32,486 nucleotides of DNA from an uncultured Bacteroidales bacterium (GTDB taxonomy: Bacteria; Bacteroidota; Bacteroidia; Bacteroidales; F082): assembly GCA_900318465.1 (NCBI GenBank), contig ONKQ01000031.1, positions 1 through 32,486 of the forward strand, read 5' to 3'. Shown piece by piece: positions 15,836-23,119 of the stretch (positions are counted from its first letter, which is position 1; the number at the start of each line of letters is the position of its first letter). The notes beneath the pieces are model-generated. The model saw only the letters and a list, made by a program, of their open reading frames with translations. It searched no databases and was not told where the DNA came from. Position numbers and translations under genes: made by a program.

Positions 15836-16030
15836 CACGCAGAATCCGCAGAATTATATGAATCGCGATGCGACGCTTTTTTAAGGCACGCAGAATACGG
15901 TGAATTATTTGAATCGCGATGCGACGCAAATTTTGCGTCTAATAAAATCTGCGATTTCTGCGGATTCTGCGTGAAAAAGAGGCATCCTAATAAGTTCTGC
16001 GATTTCTGCGGATTCTGCGTGAAAAAGACG
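15836..16030. repeat. Dispersed repeat cluster left of the GxxExxY gene
   Basis: Two inverted-orientation units (from 15836 and 15887) carry CACGCAGAAT and share AATCGCGATGCGACGC. They are followed by two direct units of 48-bp period (15948-15995, 15996 on) carrying CTGCGGATTCTGCGTGA. Between them is a perfect palindrome GACGCAAA-T-TTTGCGTC (15923-15939). The same core flanks the gene on its other side and recurs at 3371. This 225-nt gap shows no gene; a small ORF here is only the translated repeat. Confidence 0.85.
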
Positions 16031-16039
16031 ACATCCATA

Positions 16040-16426
16040 TCAGTAGTTGTTTACAATTCTATGTATTCCATCCATCAAGTCATCCACATTGAAATTGATA
16101 AGCAATCCGACTTTCTTTCCGGTGAGTTTCAAATAGGAAGTCAACTGTTTGTAATGAACTGGATTTAACTCTTCAACAGATTTCAATTCTATGATGAGTT
16201 GATTTTCAACCAAAATGTCTAACCTCAATCCTTCTCCTATCTCGTCCCCTTTATATACAATACTTACCGGCACTTCCATTTCGGCCTTTAAGCCCTTGAG
16301 TTCAAGTTCTTTCATAAGTGCTTTTTGATACACTTTCTCCAACAATCCTGGCCCTAAAGTCTTATATACCTCCAAAGCACACCCAATTACTTTATAACTC
16401 AACGGATCATTCTTGAATGTGGCCAT
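16040..16426 (-). CDS. GxxExxY family protein (PD-(D/E)xK-like)
   Basis: The 128-residue protein has the family signature GLLEKVY (G27, E30, Y33), and a nuclease-type core with D70 (GLRLDILV) and E80-L-K82 (LIIELKS). The family has a PD-(D/E)xK-like core but its function is unknown. The gene is enclosed by direct copies of a dispersed repeat, lies on the same strand as its neighbours, and separates the GYDIA kinase from HMG-CoA reductase. No promoter element was recognised. Its placement between repeats suggests it travels with them or uses them as sites; this is inference. Confidence 0.8.
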   Translation of the reverse strand: MATFKNDPLSYKVIGCALEVYKTLGPGLLEKVYQKALMKELELKGLKAEMEVPVSIVYKGDEIGEGLRLDILVENQLIIELKSVEELNPVHYKQLTSYLKLTGKKVGLLINFNVDDLMDGIHRIVNNY

Positions 16427-16435
16427 ATTATTTCT

Positions 16436-16486
16436 ATTTGCGTCGCTTTGCGCTTCTGCGATTTCTGCGGATTCTGCGTGAGAAAA
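16436..16486. repeat. Dispersed repeat right of the GxxExxY gene
   Basis: This unit begins ATTTGCGTCGC and contains CTGCGGATTCTGCGTGA (about 16464-16481), matching the units left of the GxxExxY gene. It ends exactly where the TAG stop of HMG-CoA reductase begins (16487). Confidence 0.8.
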
Positions 16487-17812
16487 CTATCTTCTGAGTG
16501 ACTCCAAAAACTGCTCCACCGCCGCATACGACACCGTCTTGTCCTTAAAGTATTCCCGCGCCTTTTTCTTGTCTTCTTCGCTGGCGTTCAGTTGGTTGAG
16601 GATGTTGTTCAAGTGCATCTTCATGTGGCCGGCTTGGATGCCTTTGGTGGTCAGGGAGCGCACGGCGGAGAAGTTGTTGGCCAAGCCCATCGTGGCGGCA
16701 ATCATCATCAGTTCTTTGGCAGTGGGATTGCCCAAAAGCTCCAAAGTTTTCTTGGCCAATGGGTGCAAACTCGTCAGGCCGCCAATGGTGCCCAAGGCCA
16801 TCGGCACCTCCAACTCGAAATGGAAAATGCCGTTTTCAATCGTGACCGACGACAGGCTTTCGTAGTGCCCGTTGCGTGAGGCGAAGGTGTGACCGGCGGC
16901 TTCCACGGCGCGGAAGTCGTTGCCTGTGGCAATGACCACCGCATCAATGCCGTTGTAGATGCCTTTGTTGTGCGTCGTGGCGCGGTCGGTGTCGATGTGG
17001 GCAATGTCGACGGCCTTCTTGAATTTCTTGGCGTATTCGGCACCCGAAAGGTGTTCATCGATGCCATCCAATTGGTTGACAGGACATTCCACCCAAACCT
17101 TCACGCGACAGTCGGGCGTGTTGTTCGAGAGGATGGTCATAATGATTTCCACCTTGCGAAGGTCCTCGGAAAGGTCGTTGCGCTCGGCGAAGAAGTCTTG
17201 CAGACTGTGGCCAAACTGCTCCAAGACGGAGTTGATGAAGTTGGCACCCATCGCGTCGCCCGTGCCAAACTCTACGCGAATTTGGTAATAGTCAGGGATT
17301 TGTGCGCTGTAATCAATGAGGCGCATACCAAGGATGCCGCCGCCACGCTTGCGCATTTTCTCTGTCATGGTGTCGGTGTCGGCCAACAGGCGTTTCTCGA
17401 TTTCGGGGAACAGCGCAAAAAGTTTTTCCTTGTCGCCGCTCCAACCGAAATGCACTTGCCCGACCTTGCGCACGTCAATCACTTCGGCGTGGAAACCGCC
17501 TCTTTCGCCCCAAAACTTGGCCGCAGCCGAGGCCGCAGCCACAACCGAACTTTCCTCGATGACCATCGGCACGATGTAGTCCTTCCCGTTGATGGTCACG
17601 TTGGGCGAAATGCCGTAAGGGATGAAGAAATTGGTGATGGTGTTCTCGCTGAACTCGTCAAACAATTGCTGCTGCTTCGAGTCGGAGTGCCAGTAGCTTT
17701 TCAGCAGGCTGACGACCTCTCCGGGGTTCTCGAAGTAGTTGGCTATCAGTTTCAACTTCTCCTCCTTGAGAAGTTTCGAGAAGCCTTTTTTTATGCGTTC
17801 GCGAGTTGCCAT
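16487..17812 (-). CDS. mvaA: Hydroxymethylglutaryl-CoA reductase, class II
   Basis: The 441-residue protein has all HMG-CoA reductase signatures: EESSVVAAAS with the catalytic Glu at 86/87, DAMGAN (186-191), TTHNKGIYNG with Lys283, GNDFRAVEA with Asp299, and the C-terminal catalytic His396 in AGHMKMH. Length and motif spacing fit class II (Pseudomonas mevalonii type) enzymes. It reduces HMG-CoA to mevalonate, the first committed step of the pathway. It starts 6 nt after the DUF4468-like gene and is probably expressed from that promoter. The 3' end abuts a dispersed repeat. Confidence 0.93.
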   Translation of the reverse strand: MATRERIKKGFSKLLKEEKLKLIANYFENPGEVVSLLKSYWHSDSKQQQLFDEFSENTITNFFIPYGISPNVTINGKDYIVPMVIEESSVVAAASAAAKFWGERGGFHAEVIDVRKVGQVHFGWSGDKEKLFALFPEIEKRLLADTDTMTEKMRKRGGGILGMRLIDYSAQIPDYYQIRVEFGTGDAMGANFINSVLEQFGHSLQDFFAERNDLSEDLRKVEIIMTILSNNTPDCRVKVWVECPVNQLDGIDEHLSGAEYAKKFKKAVDIAHIDTDRATTHNKGIYNGIDAVVIATGNDFRAVEAAGHTFASRNGHYESLSSVTIENGIFHFELEVPMALGTIGGLTSLHPLAKKTLELLGNPTAKELMMIAATMGLANNFSAVRSLTTKGIQAGHMKMHLNNILNQLNASEEDKKKAREYFKDKTVSYAAVEQFLESLRR

Positions 17813-17818
17813 TTCAGT

Positions 17819-18355
17819 TTACCATTCTTCTTCTTCAATGACTTTTTCGGGGACGAGACTCTCCTCAAACTTTTGTCCCCAATCCTCACCAAAAGCTGCA
17901 ATCTGATCCAGATAGCTTCCCCAAATGGGTTGATACATAGGGTCTTCCTTATTCATCCATTCCTCGCAGGGATGGTTGCTTTGGGTCTTCTGCATGAAGT
18001 CGGTGAGGGTGTAGCGCACACGGCCTTCGCGCACCTCAATGGTGAAATAGTAGGTAATCCAAGGCCATTTTGACTTCACGGGGTCGCCGTTGTCGAGCTG
18101 GAACTGGTGCTTGCCTTTCATCGTGCGCCCATCGTTTTGCTGCAAAATGGTAGAAGGGCTCTTGTAGTAAGTGTTCATAAACTGGCTGTAGATGCGGTTA
18201 AACACCTCATCCTGAGAACCTTCCGTTGGAATGACCTTGCGGAAACAAATCTTTTCCGTTTTTGGGTCGATGGGCAGTTTGGATTCGACCTCGATTTGGG
18301 CAAAAGTGACGGTCGCAAACAAGACGGCGACGAGGAACAAAACAGTTTTTTTCAT
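17819..18355 (-). CDS. Secreted DUF4468-like protein
   Basis: The 178-residue protein has a signal peptide (1-19, TVTFAQ). Its body resembles DUF4468, a domain common in Bacteroidota secreted proteins: EVFNRIYSQFMNTYYKSPSTI, then NDGRTMKGKHQFQL, then a beta-rich YYFTIEVREGRVRYTLTDF. The function is unknown. The gene precedes HMG-CoA reductase by 6 nt and has its own -7 element, so it drives the unit. A functional link to isoprenoid synthesis is not evident. Confidence 0.7.
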   Translation of the reverse strand: MKKTVLFLVAVLFATVTFAQIEVESKLPIDPKTEKICFRKVIPTEGSQDEVFNRIYSQFMNTYYKSPSTILQQNDGRTMKGKHQFQLDNGDPVKSKWPWITYYFTIEVREGRVRYTLTDFMQKTQSNHPCEEWMNKEDPMYQPIWGSYLDQIAAFGEDWGQKFEESLVPEKVIEEEEW

Positions 18356-18371
18356 TGCTTGAAATTTTTGA

Positions 18372-18379
18372 CAAAATTA
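18372..18379 (-). promoter_or_regulatory. Bacteroidota -7 element (TAATTTTG) for the DUF4468-mvaA unit
   Basis: The minus-strand TAATTTTG matches TAnnTTTG and lies 17 nt upstream of the start at 18355, giving a short leader. Confidence 0.5.
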
Positions 18380-18438
18380 GTAATTATTCGTTTTGATTTT
18401 GCATGTGAACCGTGAATCTTGCAAATTTTAGGCCAAAA

Positions 18439-19284
18439 TCAAAGCGGAATCATTTGTGAATCGTCCGAACAGTCGACATTGATTTGCGGATGACCCTTGT
18501 AATACAAGGTGGAACCCGATAAAACGAAGCCGTTAATAGTTTCCGTAACGTTCACGGTGGCCTCCGACGCACCATCCAAATGAACGCTCATGTCTTCAAC
18601 TTCAGCCTGAACCATATTAATGGTGCTTGCCTCCTTGACCTCAATGGACGCCGAGGGCATCGAGCCGCCAAAAACGATAAGTTGCGAGGAAATGACCACA
18701 TCCGTGGTGAAGGATTGCTCGACATTGAAATAGCCCTTGCAGGAAGACCTTTTGGTTGCATAAACGGTGCAATTTGCTCCGTTAAAGTTTACGCCATAAA
18801 TGTGCGAATCGTAGGTTAAAGTGATGTCACACAATTGGGTAGTGACTTCTAAACCGTTGCAAACAGAACCGTTGTGCAACTCAAGATTTATGCCATCTTC
18901 CAGTTCGAAAAGCCCTTCCATAGTGATGACAGAGGCGTTATCGGACTTAATGTAAAGATGTTCTCTTTCTGAAGTATGCACTTTTGCCTTGAAAACCGAC
19001 CCTGACTGTTTGTAAACCGCCCCTTTGAACCCGATGTCCAGCCAACCGTTTGTATCCCAGACCGAAACGTGTTCTTCCAAATAGGCGGAATATTCCAGTT
19101 CCACGTATGATTTCAGGCTGTCATAGACGAAAGTGACGTCCCATGCGTCATCGATATGAAACAATGAGATGTCGGTGTTTTCATAGACGGTTTTCTGCAC
19201 AAGGGTCATGTCGACCTCTTTCTTGCAGGAAACGAAGCAACATATTGTTGCACAAATGATTAGAATGTTTTTTATTGCTTTCAT
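18439..19284 (-). CDS. Lipoprotein with GIN/DUF2807-like adhesin domain
   Basis: The product is 281 residues from the ATG at 19284; a GTG-like extension upstream is encoded by the flanking repeat and is rejected. A lipobox (FVSC, Cys20) marks it as a lipoprotein. The mature protein is a parallel-beta, Asn/Ser-rich repeat pattern (LYIKSDNASVITMEG, LELHNGSVCNGLEV, ASIEVKEASTINM, VHLDGASEATVNV) like the GIN/DUF2807 head domain of putative adhesins. The function is unknown. A 136-bp structured repeat lies 13 nt upstream of its start codon. Confidence 0.7.
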   Translation of the reverse strand: MKAIKNILIICATICCFVSCKKEVDMTLVQKTVYENTDISLFHIDDAWDVTFVYDSLKSYVELEYSAYLEEHVSVWDTNGWLDIGFKGAVYKQSGSVFKAKVHTSEREHLYIKSDNASVITMEGLFELEDGINLELHNGSVCNGLEVTTQLCDITLTYDSHIYGVNFNGANCTVYATKRSSCKGYFNVEQSFTTDVVISSQLIVFGGSMPSASIEVKEASTINMVQAEVEDMSVHLDGASEATVNVTETINGFVLSGSTLYYKGHPQINVDCSDDSQMIPL

Positions 19285-19297
19285 GGTTTTCTTTTTT

Positions 19298-19433
19298 CTC
19301 ACAAAACACTCAAAACGAACAAAACTTCAGGTTGTTGTTGAAAAGCACGCCAACTGGCTGCTTTCCGGTGGCAAGCAGTTGCGAGCCGCCTGTCATACAA
19401 ATTTGGTTTTGAGGGTTTTGATAGTTTTGTGAC
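19298..19433. repeat. Structured repeat copy A, between rlmH and the lipoprotein gene
   Basis: The 136-bp segment begins TCACAAAAC and ends GTTTTGTGA as inverted ends, with an internal hairpin (GCACGCCAACTGG ... AAGCAGTTGCG). It is a direct, diverged copy of the element at 19937-20072. The internal stem has a compensated base-pair change relative to copy B: AACTG/CAGTT here, AACCG/CGGTT there. It is positioned immediately upstream of the lipoprotein start on the transcribed strand. Confidence 0.85.
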
Positions 19434-19456
19434 ATAACGATTTTATTACAGTTTTA

Positions 19457-19930
19457 TTATTGATGGTGGTAGGGTTCGCCTTTCAAAATGGTGAAGGCGC
19501 GGTACAGTTGCTCAACAAAGATAAGTCGTACCATTTGGTGGCTGAAGGTCATGGGAGAGAGCGACATTTTCGCGTTGGCGCGGTCGTACACCTCTTGCGC
19601 GAAGCCGTATGGCCCGCCGATGACGAAAACGAGTCGTTTCGCGCCCGAGGCCATTTGTTTTTCAAGGCTTTCGGCGAAGTTTACCGAGGTGAACTGCTTG
19701 CCGTTTTCGTCCAAAAGAATGACTTGGTCGGAGGGCTGCAACTGACTCAGAATCAATGAACTTTCAGCGATTTTTTGTTGTTCCTCGCTGAGGGTCTTGC
19801 GGTTGCGCGGGTCGGGGATTTCCTTCATCTCGAACGAGGCATAATGCCCAATCCGCCCGACATATTTCTTGATGCCAGTGATGAGGTAGTCTTCATCTGT
19901 TTTTCCTATGACCAAAAGCAGGATTTTCAT
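19457..19930 (-). CDS. rlmH: 23S rRNA (pseudouridine1915-N3)-methyltransferase RlmH
   Basis: The product is 157 residues from the ATG at 19930 (MKILLLVIGKTDEDY), the family's standard length. The frame stays open further upstream, but that part is encoded by repeat copy B. The SPOUT signature is intact: VFVIGGPYGF (101-110), then LSPMTFSHQMVR (124-135) and EQLYRAFTILKGEPYHH to the end, where family members typically stop. RlmH methylates pseudouridine 1915 of 23S rRNA in the 70S ribosome using SAM. It is a housekeeping gene flanked on both sides by the structured repeat. Confidence 0.95.
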   Translation of the reverse strand: MKILLLVIGKTDEDYLITGIKKYVGRIGHYASFEMKEIPDPRNRKTLSEEQQKIAESSLILSQLQPSDQVILLDENGKQFTSVNFAESLEKQMASGAKRLVFVIGGPYGFAQEVYDRANAKMSLSPMTFSHQMVRLIFVEQLYRAFTILKGEPYHHQ

Positions 19931-19936
19931 TTTTTT

Positions 19937-20072
19937 CGTCACAAAACCTACAAAACTTTCAAAACTTTTTTCTGAATGAGGGAAGCACGCCAACCGGCTG
20001 CTTCCCAGCGGCAAGCGGTTGCGTGCCGCCAGCCTTACAAATGTGGTTTTGTGGGTTTTGCAAGTTTTGTGA
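19937..20072. repeat. Structured repeat copy B, between ribF and rlmH
   Basis: A 136-bp direct copy of the element at 19298-19433, with ends TCACAAAAC/GTTTTGTGA extending to inverted ends of about 28 bp. An internal stem is GCACGC (19985-19990) with GCGTGC (20021-20026) plus AACCG/CGGTT. It begins 7 nt upstream of the rlmH start and ends 4 nt from the ribF stop, filling the intergenic space. Confidence 0.85.
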
Positions 20073-20076
20073 TAAT

Positions 20077-21024
20077 TTATAAGTTAATGTTCTCCAATAG
20101 TTTATAAGCGTTATCTCGGTCTTGTTCAAGTTGGGCTTTCAGTTCGTCCAAACTGTCAAATTTCACCTCGTCGCGGATGCGGTCGATGAATCTTACTCGG
20201 ATTTGCTTGCCATAAAGGTCACCGTCAAAGTCGAAGAGGTTCACTTCGATAATAGGCTGGTCTTCGCCACGGTCGCCGATGGTTGGCCGATGACCGATGT
20301 TGGCCATTGCCTTGTAAATTAATCCATTATAATCGACGAGGCAGGCAAACACACCACCACGATTGATGAGCATGTATTCCCGAGGCAGTTCGAGATTGGC
20401 AGTGGGGAAGCCCAAGGTGCGCCCGATTTTGTTGCCCACCACGACCTCAGCGGTAACGGAATAAGTGTAGCCCAACAGTCGGTTGGCACTTTTCACGTTG
20501 CCCACGGCCAAGGCATTGCGAATCTTCGTGGAACTAATGGCAATGTTCTCAACATCCTGAGCGGCAACGCGTTCCACCTTGAAGTTATACTTTCGCTTCA
20601 AGTCGTTGAGCAGACTGAAGTCGCCCATGCGGTTTTTGCCGAAATGGTGGTCGTAACCCACCACGATATAGGCGGGCTTGATGTGGTCGATGATGTAGTC
20701 CTTGATGAACACCTCGGAGGGCGTGCGCGAAAACTCCTTGGTGAAGTTGATAATCAGCACATTGTCGATGCCAAACTCCTCAAATTTCTTGAGTTTTTCC
20801 TCGGGCGTGCAAAGGAAACGCAAGTTGGAACTGTCAATGTTGAGCACCTGACGCGGATGAGGCTGGAAAGTGACCACAACCGTTTGTCCTCCAACGCTTT
20901 GCGCCAATGCTTTCATCTTTTTGAAAATGGCCTGATGCCCAAGATGCACGCCATCGAAAGTGCCGATGGTGACCACAGCGTTGGGGATGTTGCGGGCTTC
21001 TATTATGTTTCTATAGACTTTCAT
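20077..21024 (-). CDS. ribF: Bifunctional riboflavin kinase/FAD synthetase
   Basis: The 315-residue protein has the FAD-synthetase nucleotidyltransferase motif GTFDGVHLGH (21-30) and ISSTKIR (163-169). It then has the flavokinase domain with GFPTAN (205-210), NRGGVFACLV, NIGHRPTIG and LFDFDGDLYG. It converts riboflavin to FMN and FAD in the cytosol. Length is normal for RibF. It lies downstream of asd on the same strand with repeat-filled spacers on both sides. No FMN riboswitch or promoter element was seen upstream. Confidence 0.95.
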   Translation of the reverse strand: MKVYRNIIEARNIPNAVVTIGTFDGVHLGHQAIFKKMKALAQSVGGQTVVVTFQPHPRQVLNIDSSNLRFLCTPEEKLKKFEEFGIDNVLIINFTKEFSRTPSEVFIKDYIIDHIKPAYIVVGYDHHFGKNRMGDFSLLNDLKRKYNFKVERVAAQDVENIAISSTKIRNALAVGNVKSANRLLGYTYSVTAEVVVGNKIGRTLGFPTANLELPREYMLINRGGVFACLVDYNGLIYKAMANIGHRPTIGDRGEDQPIIEVNLFDFDGDLYGKQIRVRFIDRIRDEVKFDSLDELKAQLEQDRDNAYKLLENINL

Positions 21025-21030
21025 TTGTAA

Positions 21031-21119
21031 ATTAAGAATGTTGAATTAAGAATGCAGAATGGGGCAAAGCCCAGCAGTGCTTCGCGTCATTCTTCATTCT
21101 ACATTCTTCATTCTGCATT
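21031..21119. repeat. Hairpin-forming dispersed repeat between asd and ribF
   Basis: AATGCAGAATG (21051-21061) pairs perfectly with CATTCTGCATT (21109-21119), enclosing a small GGGC-AAA-GCCC hairpin (21062-21072). Flanking ATTCTTCATTCT-type units make an imperfect arm of about 30 bp. The right arm includes the last codons and TGA of asd. GCTTCGCGTCATT inside it is shared with the insertion in asd (about 21704). Confidence 0.75.
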
Positions 21120-22265
21120 AACTAGTTTTGTTTCAATTATATACTTAGCTATTTGTACTGCATTGGTGGCTGCACCTTTGCGGATGTTGTCGCTGACAAT
21201 CCAGAGGTTCATGCCGTTTTCCACGCTGAAATCGCGGCGGATGCGACCCACGAAGACCTCATCCTTATCAAAAGAGGTGATGGCCATAGGATAAATGTTG
21301 TTGGCGGGGTCGTCCTGCACCACTACACCGGGCATGGCTGCCAACAGTCTGCGGACTTCTTCAATCTCGAAAGGCCGTTCCGTTTCCACATTGACGGCCT
21401 CGCTATGCCCGCCCGTGACGGGTACGCGGCACGCTGTGGCAGTGATGGCTATGTTGTTGTCTTGTAGGATTTTGCGGGTTTCGTTCACCAATTTTTCTTC
21501 CTCAGTAGTGTAGTCATTTTCGCAGAAATCGCCGGCGTGAGGGAGGACATTGCGGTAGATTTGATGGGGATAGGCGTTTGTGAGTTGAGAGTTAAGAGTT
21601 GAGAGTTGAGAGTTGTTGGAAGTTAAGAGTTGAGGGTTGAGAGTTGAGGGTTGAGAGTCGGTTGAGAGTTGAGAGTTGTCAGTTTTCTGCCGCTTCGCGT
21701 CATTGCGAGGAACGAAGCAATCCAGATTTTGGTTTGTCAGTTGAGAGTATTTTATTTCCTCATTGTTCAATTGATTAATCCCTTTCAAACCGCTGCCGCT
21801 CACGCTTTGGTAGGTTGAAATCACCAAACGTTTGATGCCGAAGGCCTTGTGAATTGGGGCAAGAGCCATCACCATTTGGATGGTGGAGCAGTTGGGGTTG
21901 GCGATGATTTTGGTGTCGTTAGTAATCGTGTAGGCATTAATTTCTGGGACAACCAGCGGCACATCCTTTTCCATACGCCACGCCGAACTGTTGTCGATGA
22001 CGAAAGTACCTTGTTTGGCAAACCTTGGTGCATATTGCTTGGAAGCCGCACCGCCCGCCGAGAAGATGGCGATGTCGGGGCGTTGATTAATGGCCTCGTC
22101 CACGCTGACCACCTTATAGGTCTTGTCTTGGAAAACGATTTCCTTTCCCACGGAGCGTTCCGAGGCAGCCACAATCAATTCGTCTATCCGAACCCGTTGT
22201 TCATCAAGCACTTGAAGCATCTTCGAGCCGACCAATCCGGTGGCTCCCACCACTGCGATTTTCAT
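21108..22265 (-). CDS. asd: Aspartate-semialdehyde dehydrogenase with repeat insertion
   Basis: The 385-residue enzyme has the N-terminal VVGATGLVGSKML NADP fold (5-17), catalytic Cys126 in NPNCSTIQM, and the GGHSEAV motif (285-291). It reduces aspartyl phosphate to aspartate semialdehyde for lysine, threonine, methionine and peptidoglycan precursors. Usual length is about 330-340. The extra ~57 residues (173-229) lie between GINQLNNEE and AYPHQIYRNVLPHAGDF, and are encoded by dispersed repeats yet stay in frame. The insertion falls in a surface loop of the family fold, so activity may be kept; this needs a test. Confidence 0.9.
   Translation of the reverse strand: MKIAVVGATGLVGSKMLQVLDEQRVRIDELIVAASERSVGKEIVFQDKTYKVVSVDEAINQRPDIAIFSAGGAASKQYAPRFAKQGTFVIDNSSAWRMEKDVPLVVPEINAYTITNDTKIIANPNCSTIQMVMALAPIHKAFGIKRLVISTYQSVSGSGLKGINQLNNEEIKYSQLTNQNLDCFVPRNDAKRQKTDNSQLSTDSQPSTLNPQLLTSNNSQLSTLNSQLTNAYPHQIYRNVLPHAGDFCENDYTTEEEKLVNETRKILQDNNIAITATACRVPVTGGHSEAVNVETERPFEIEEVRRLLAAMPGVVVQDDPANNIYPMAITSFDKDEVFVGRIRRDFSVENGMNLWIVSDNIRKGAATNAVQIAKYIIETKLVNAE
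21579..21749. repeat. Dispersed and low-complexity repeats inserted in asd
   Basis: The 171-bp segment (57 codons) combines a TTGAGAGTTGAGAG-type low-complexity array (about 21581-21682) with CGTCATTGCGAGGAACGAAG (about 21710-21729), which resembles a repeat known widely in intergenic DNA. Both sit in the asd reading frame without a stop and encode a Ser/Leu/Gln/Thr-rich stretch. Confidence 0.85.
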
Positions 22266-22291
22266 CTTTTTGTCTTTTTGTTATCAAAGCG

Positions 22292-22299
22292 CAAAAGTA
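22292..22299 (-). promoter_or_regulatory. Bacteroidota -7 element (TACTTTTG) for asd
   Basis: The minus-strand TACTTTTG matches TAnnTTTG and lies 27 nt upstream of the asd start. Confidence 0.5.
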
Positions 22300-22333
22300 G
22301 GAATTTTCTTGCAATGACGGTTTGGGGTACATG

Positions 22334-23119
22334 TTATTCTTCTCGCTCCGCGCAAAACAGAGTCAGTTCCTTGAGGACTTTATGGATTCCACGGTTTTCG
22401 AACCCTTCTAACGATTGTAATGTCTTTTCCAAATTGTCAGGCAGCAAAGAATGTGCGATTTCTGTATTTTCTCCGTCAAGCATGTCGTCGCGCAGCTGGA
22501 AAAGGATGCCAAAGTTGAGGCCAAAACCGGAAATTTGTTGGATTTGTTCAGTCTTGGCCCCGACCGACATTGCTCCAGCCACACAACACGAGCGCATCAA
22601 CAGAGCGGTCTTGCGGGTAATGATGTCGAGGTAATCGGCATTGTTTTGGTTCTGCATCAATTCCCCTTCGCTCATGGCAGCAGTGGTGCGAAGCATTTCA
22701 TTCAAGATGTCGGTATCGTTGGCAATGAGCAACATGGCCTTGGCCAAAAGATAATCACCAGCGAGGACTGCCGAGAGGTTGCCGAAGTGCGCTTTCACCG
22801 AGGCTTGGCCGCGTCGTGTGTCCGCATCATCCACCACATCGTCATGGATTAAAGTGGCGGAATGAATCATTTCCACGAAGATGGCCGCACGTAAAGTCTG
22901 CTCGTTGGGTTCGCCAAAAAGTTTTGCGCTGAGTAACACCAAAATAGGACGCAGGCGTTTGCCTTTCGTCTCGTGCACATACTGCATGATGGAGTTCATC
23001 GGCTCGGTTTCGGCTTTCAGAGTCTGCCCGAAAAAGGCCTCGAATTGCTGCAATTCGTCGGCGATGGGGGATATGATTTGATCTATGGATTTCACGGCTA
23101 TAATAGTATTCTTTATCAC
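22334..23119 (-). CDS. Short trans-type polyprenyl diphosphate synthase
   Basis: The 261-residue protein has GKRLRP (53-58), the first Asp-rich motif DDVVDDADTRRG (D93, D94, D97) and the second Asp-rich motif DDMLD (D211, D212, D215), so both metal sites are present. It elongates allylic diphosphates with IPP in the cytosol. It is about 60 residues shorter than usual: the segment normally following the second motif (KPxGxD and GKxTLP type) is missing. Product length cannot be read from this. It starts with GTG overlapping the DUF1016 stop by 4 nt; a GTG 24 nt downstream (VKSIDQI) is an alternative start. Confidence 0.75.
   Translation of the reverse strand: MIKNTIIAVKSIDQIISPIADELQQFEAFFGQTLKAETEPMNSIMQYVHETKGKRLRPILVLLSAKLFGEPNEQTLRAAIFVEMIHSATLIHDDVVDDADTRRGQASVKAHFGNLSAVLAGDYLLAKAMLLIANDTDILNEMLRTTAAMSEGELMQNQNNADYLDIITRKTALLMRSCCVAGAMSVGAKTEQIQQISGFGLNFGILFQLRDDMLDGENTEIAHSLLPDNLEKTLQSLEGFENRGIHKVLKELTLFCAEREE

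Noticed and set aside
15791-16168. 125-codon open frame with repeated Cys/Phe/Gly-rich blocks
   Set aside because: It is the translation of the dispersed repeat units, not a conserved protein.
16889-18073. Long open frame (394 codons) opposite to HMG-CoA reductase and the DUF4468-like gene
   Set aside because: It is antisense to strongly supported genes, has no domain character, and follows from their codon use.
19931-20014. Longer N-terminus of RlmH (28 extra residues)
   Set aside because: The extension is encoded by repeat copy B and absent from the conserved family start.
21025-21107. FMN riboswitch upstream of ribF
   Set aside because: The spacer is filled by dispersed hairpin repeat; no RFN-like conserved elements were seen.
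21581-21682. CRISPR-like tandem array in asd
   Set aside because: Low-complexity repeats without unique spacers, located inside a coding frame; no cas genes.
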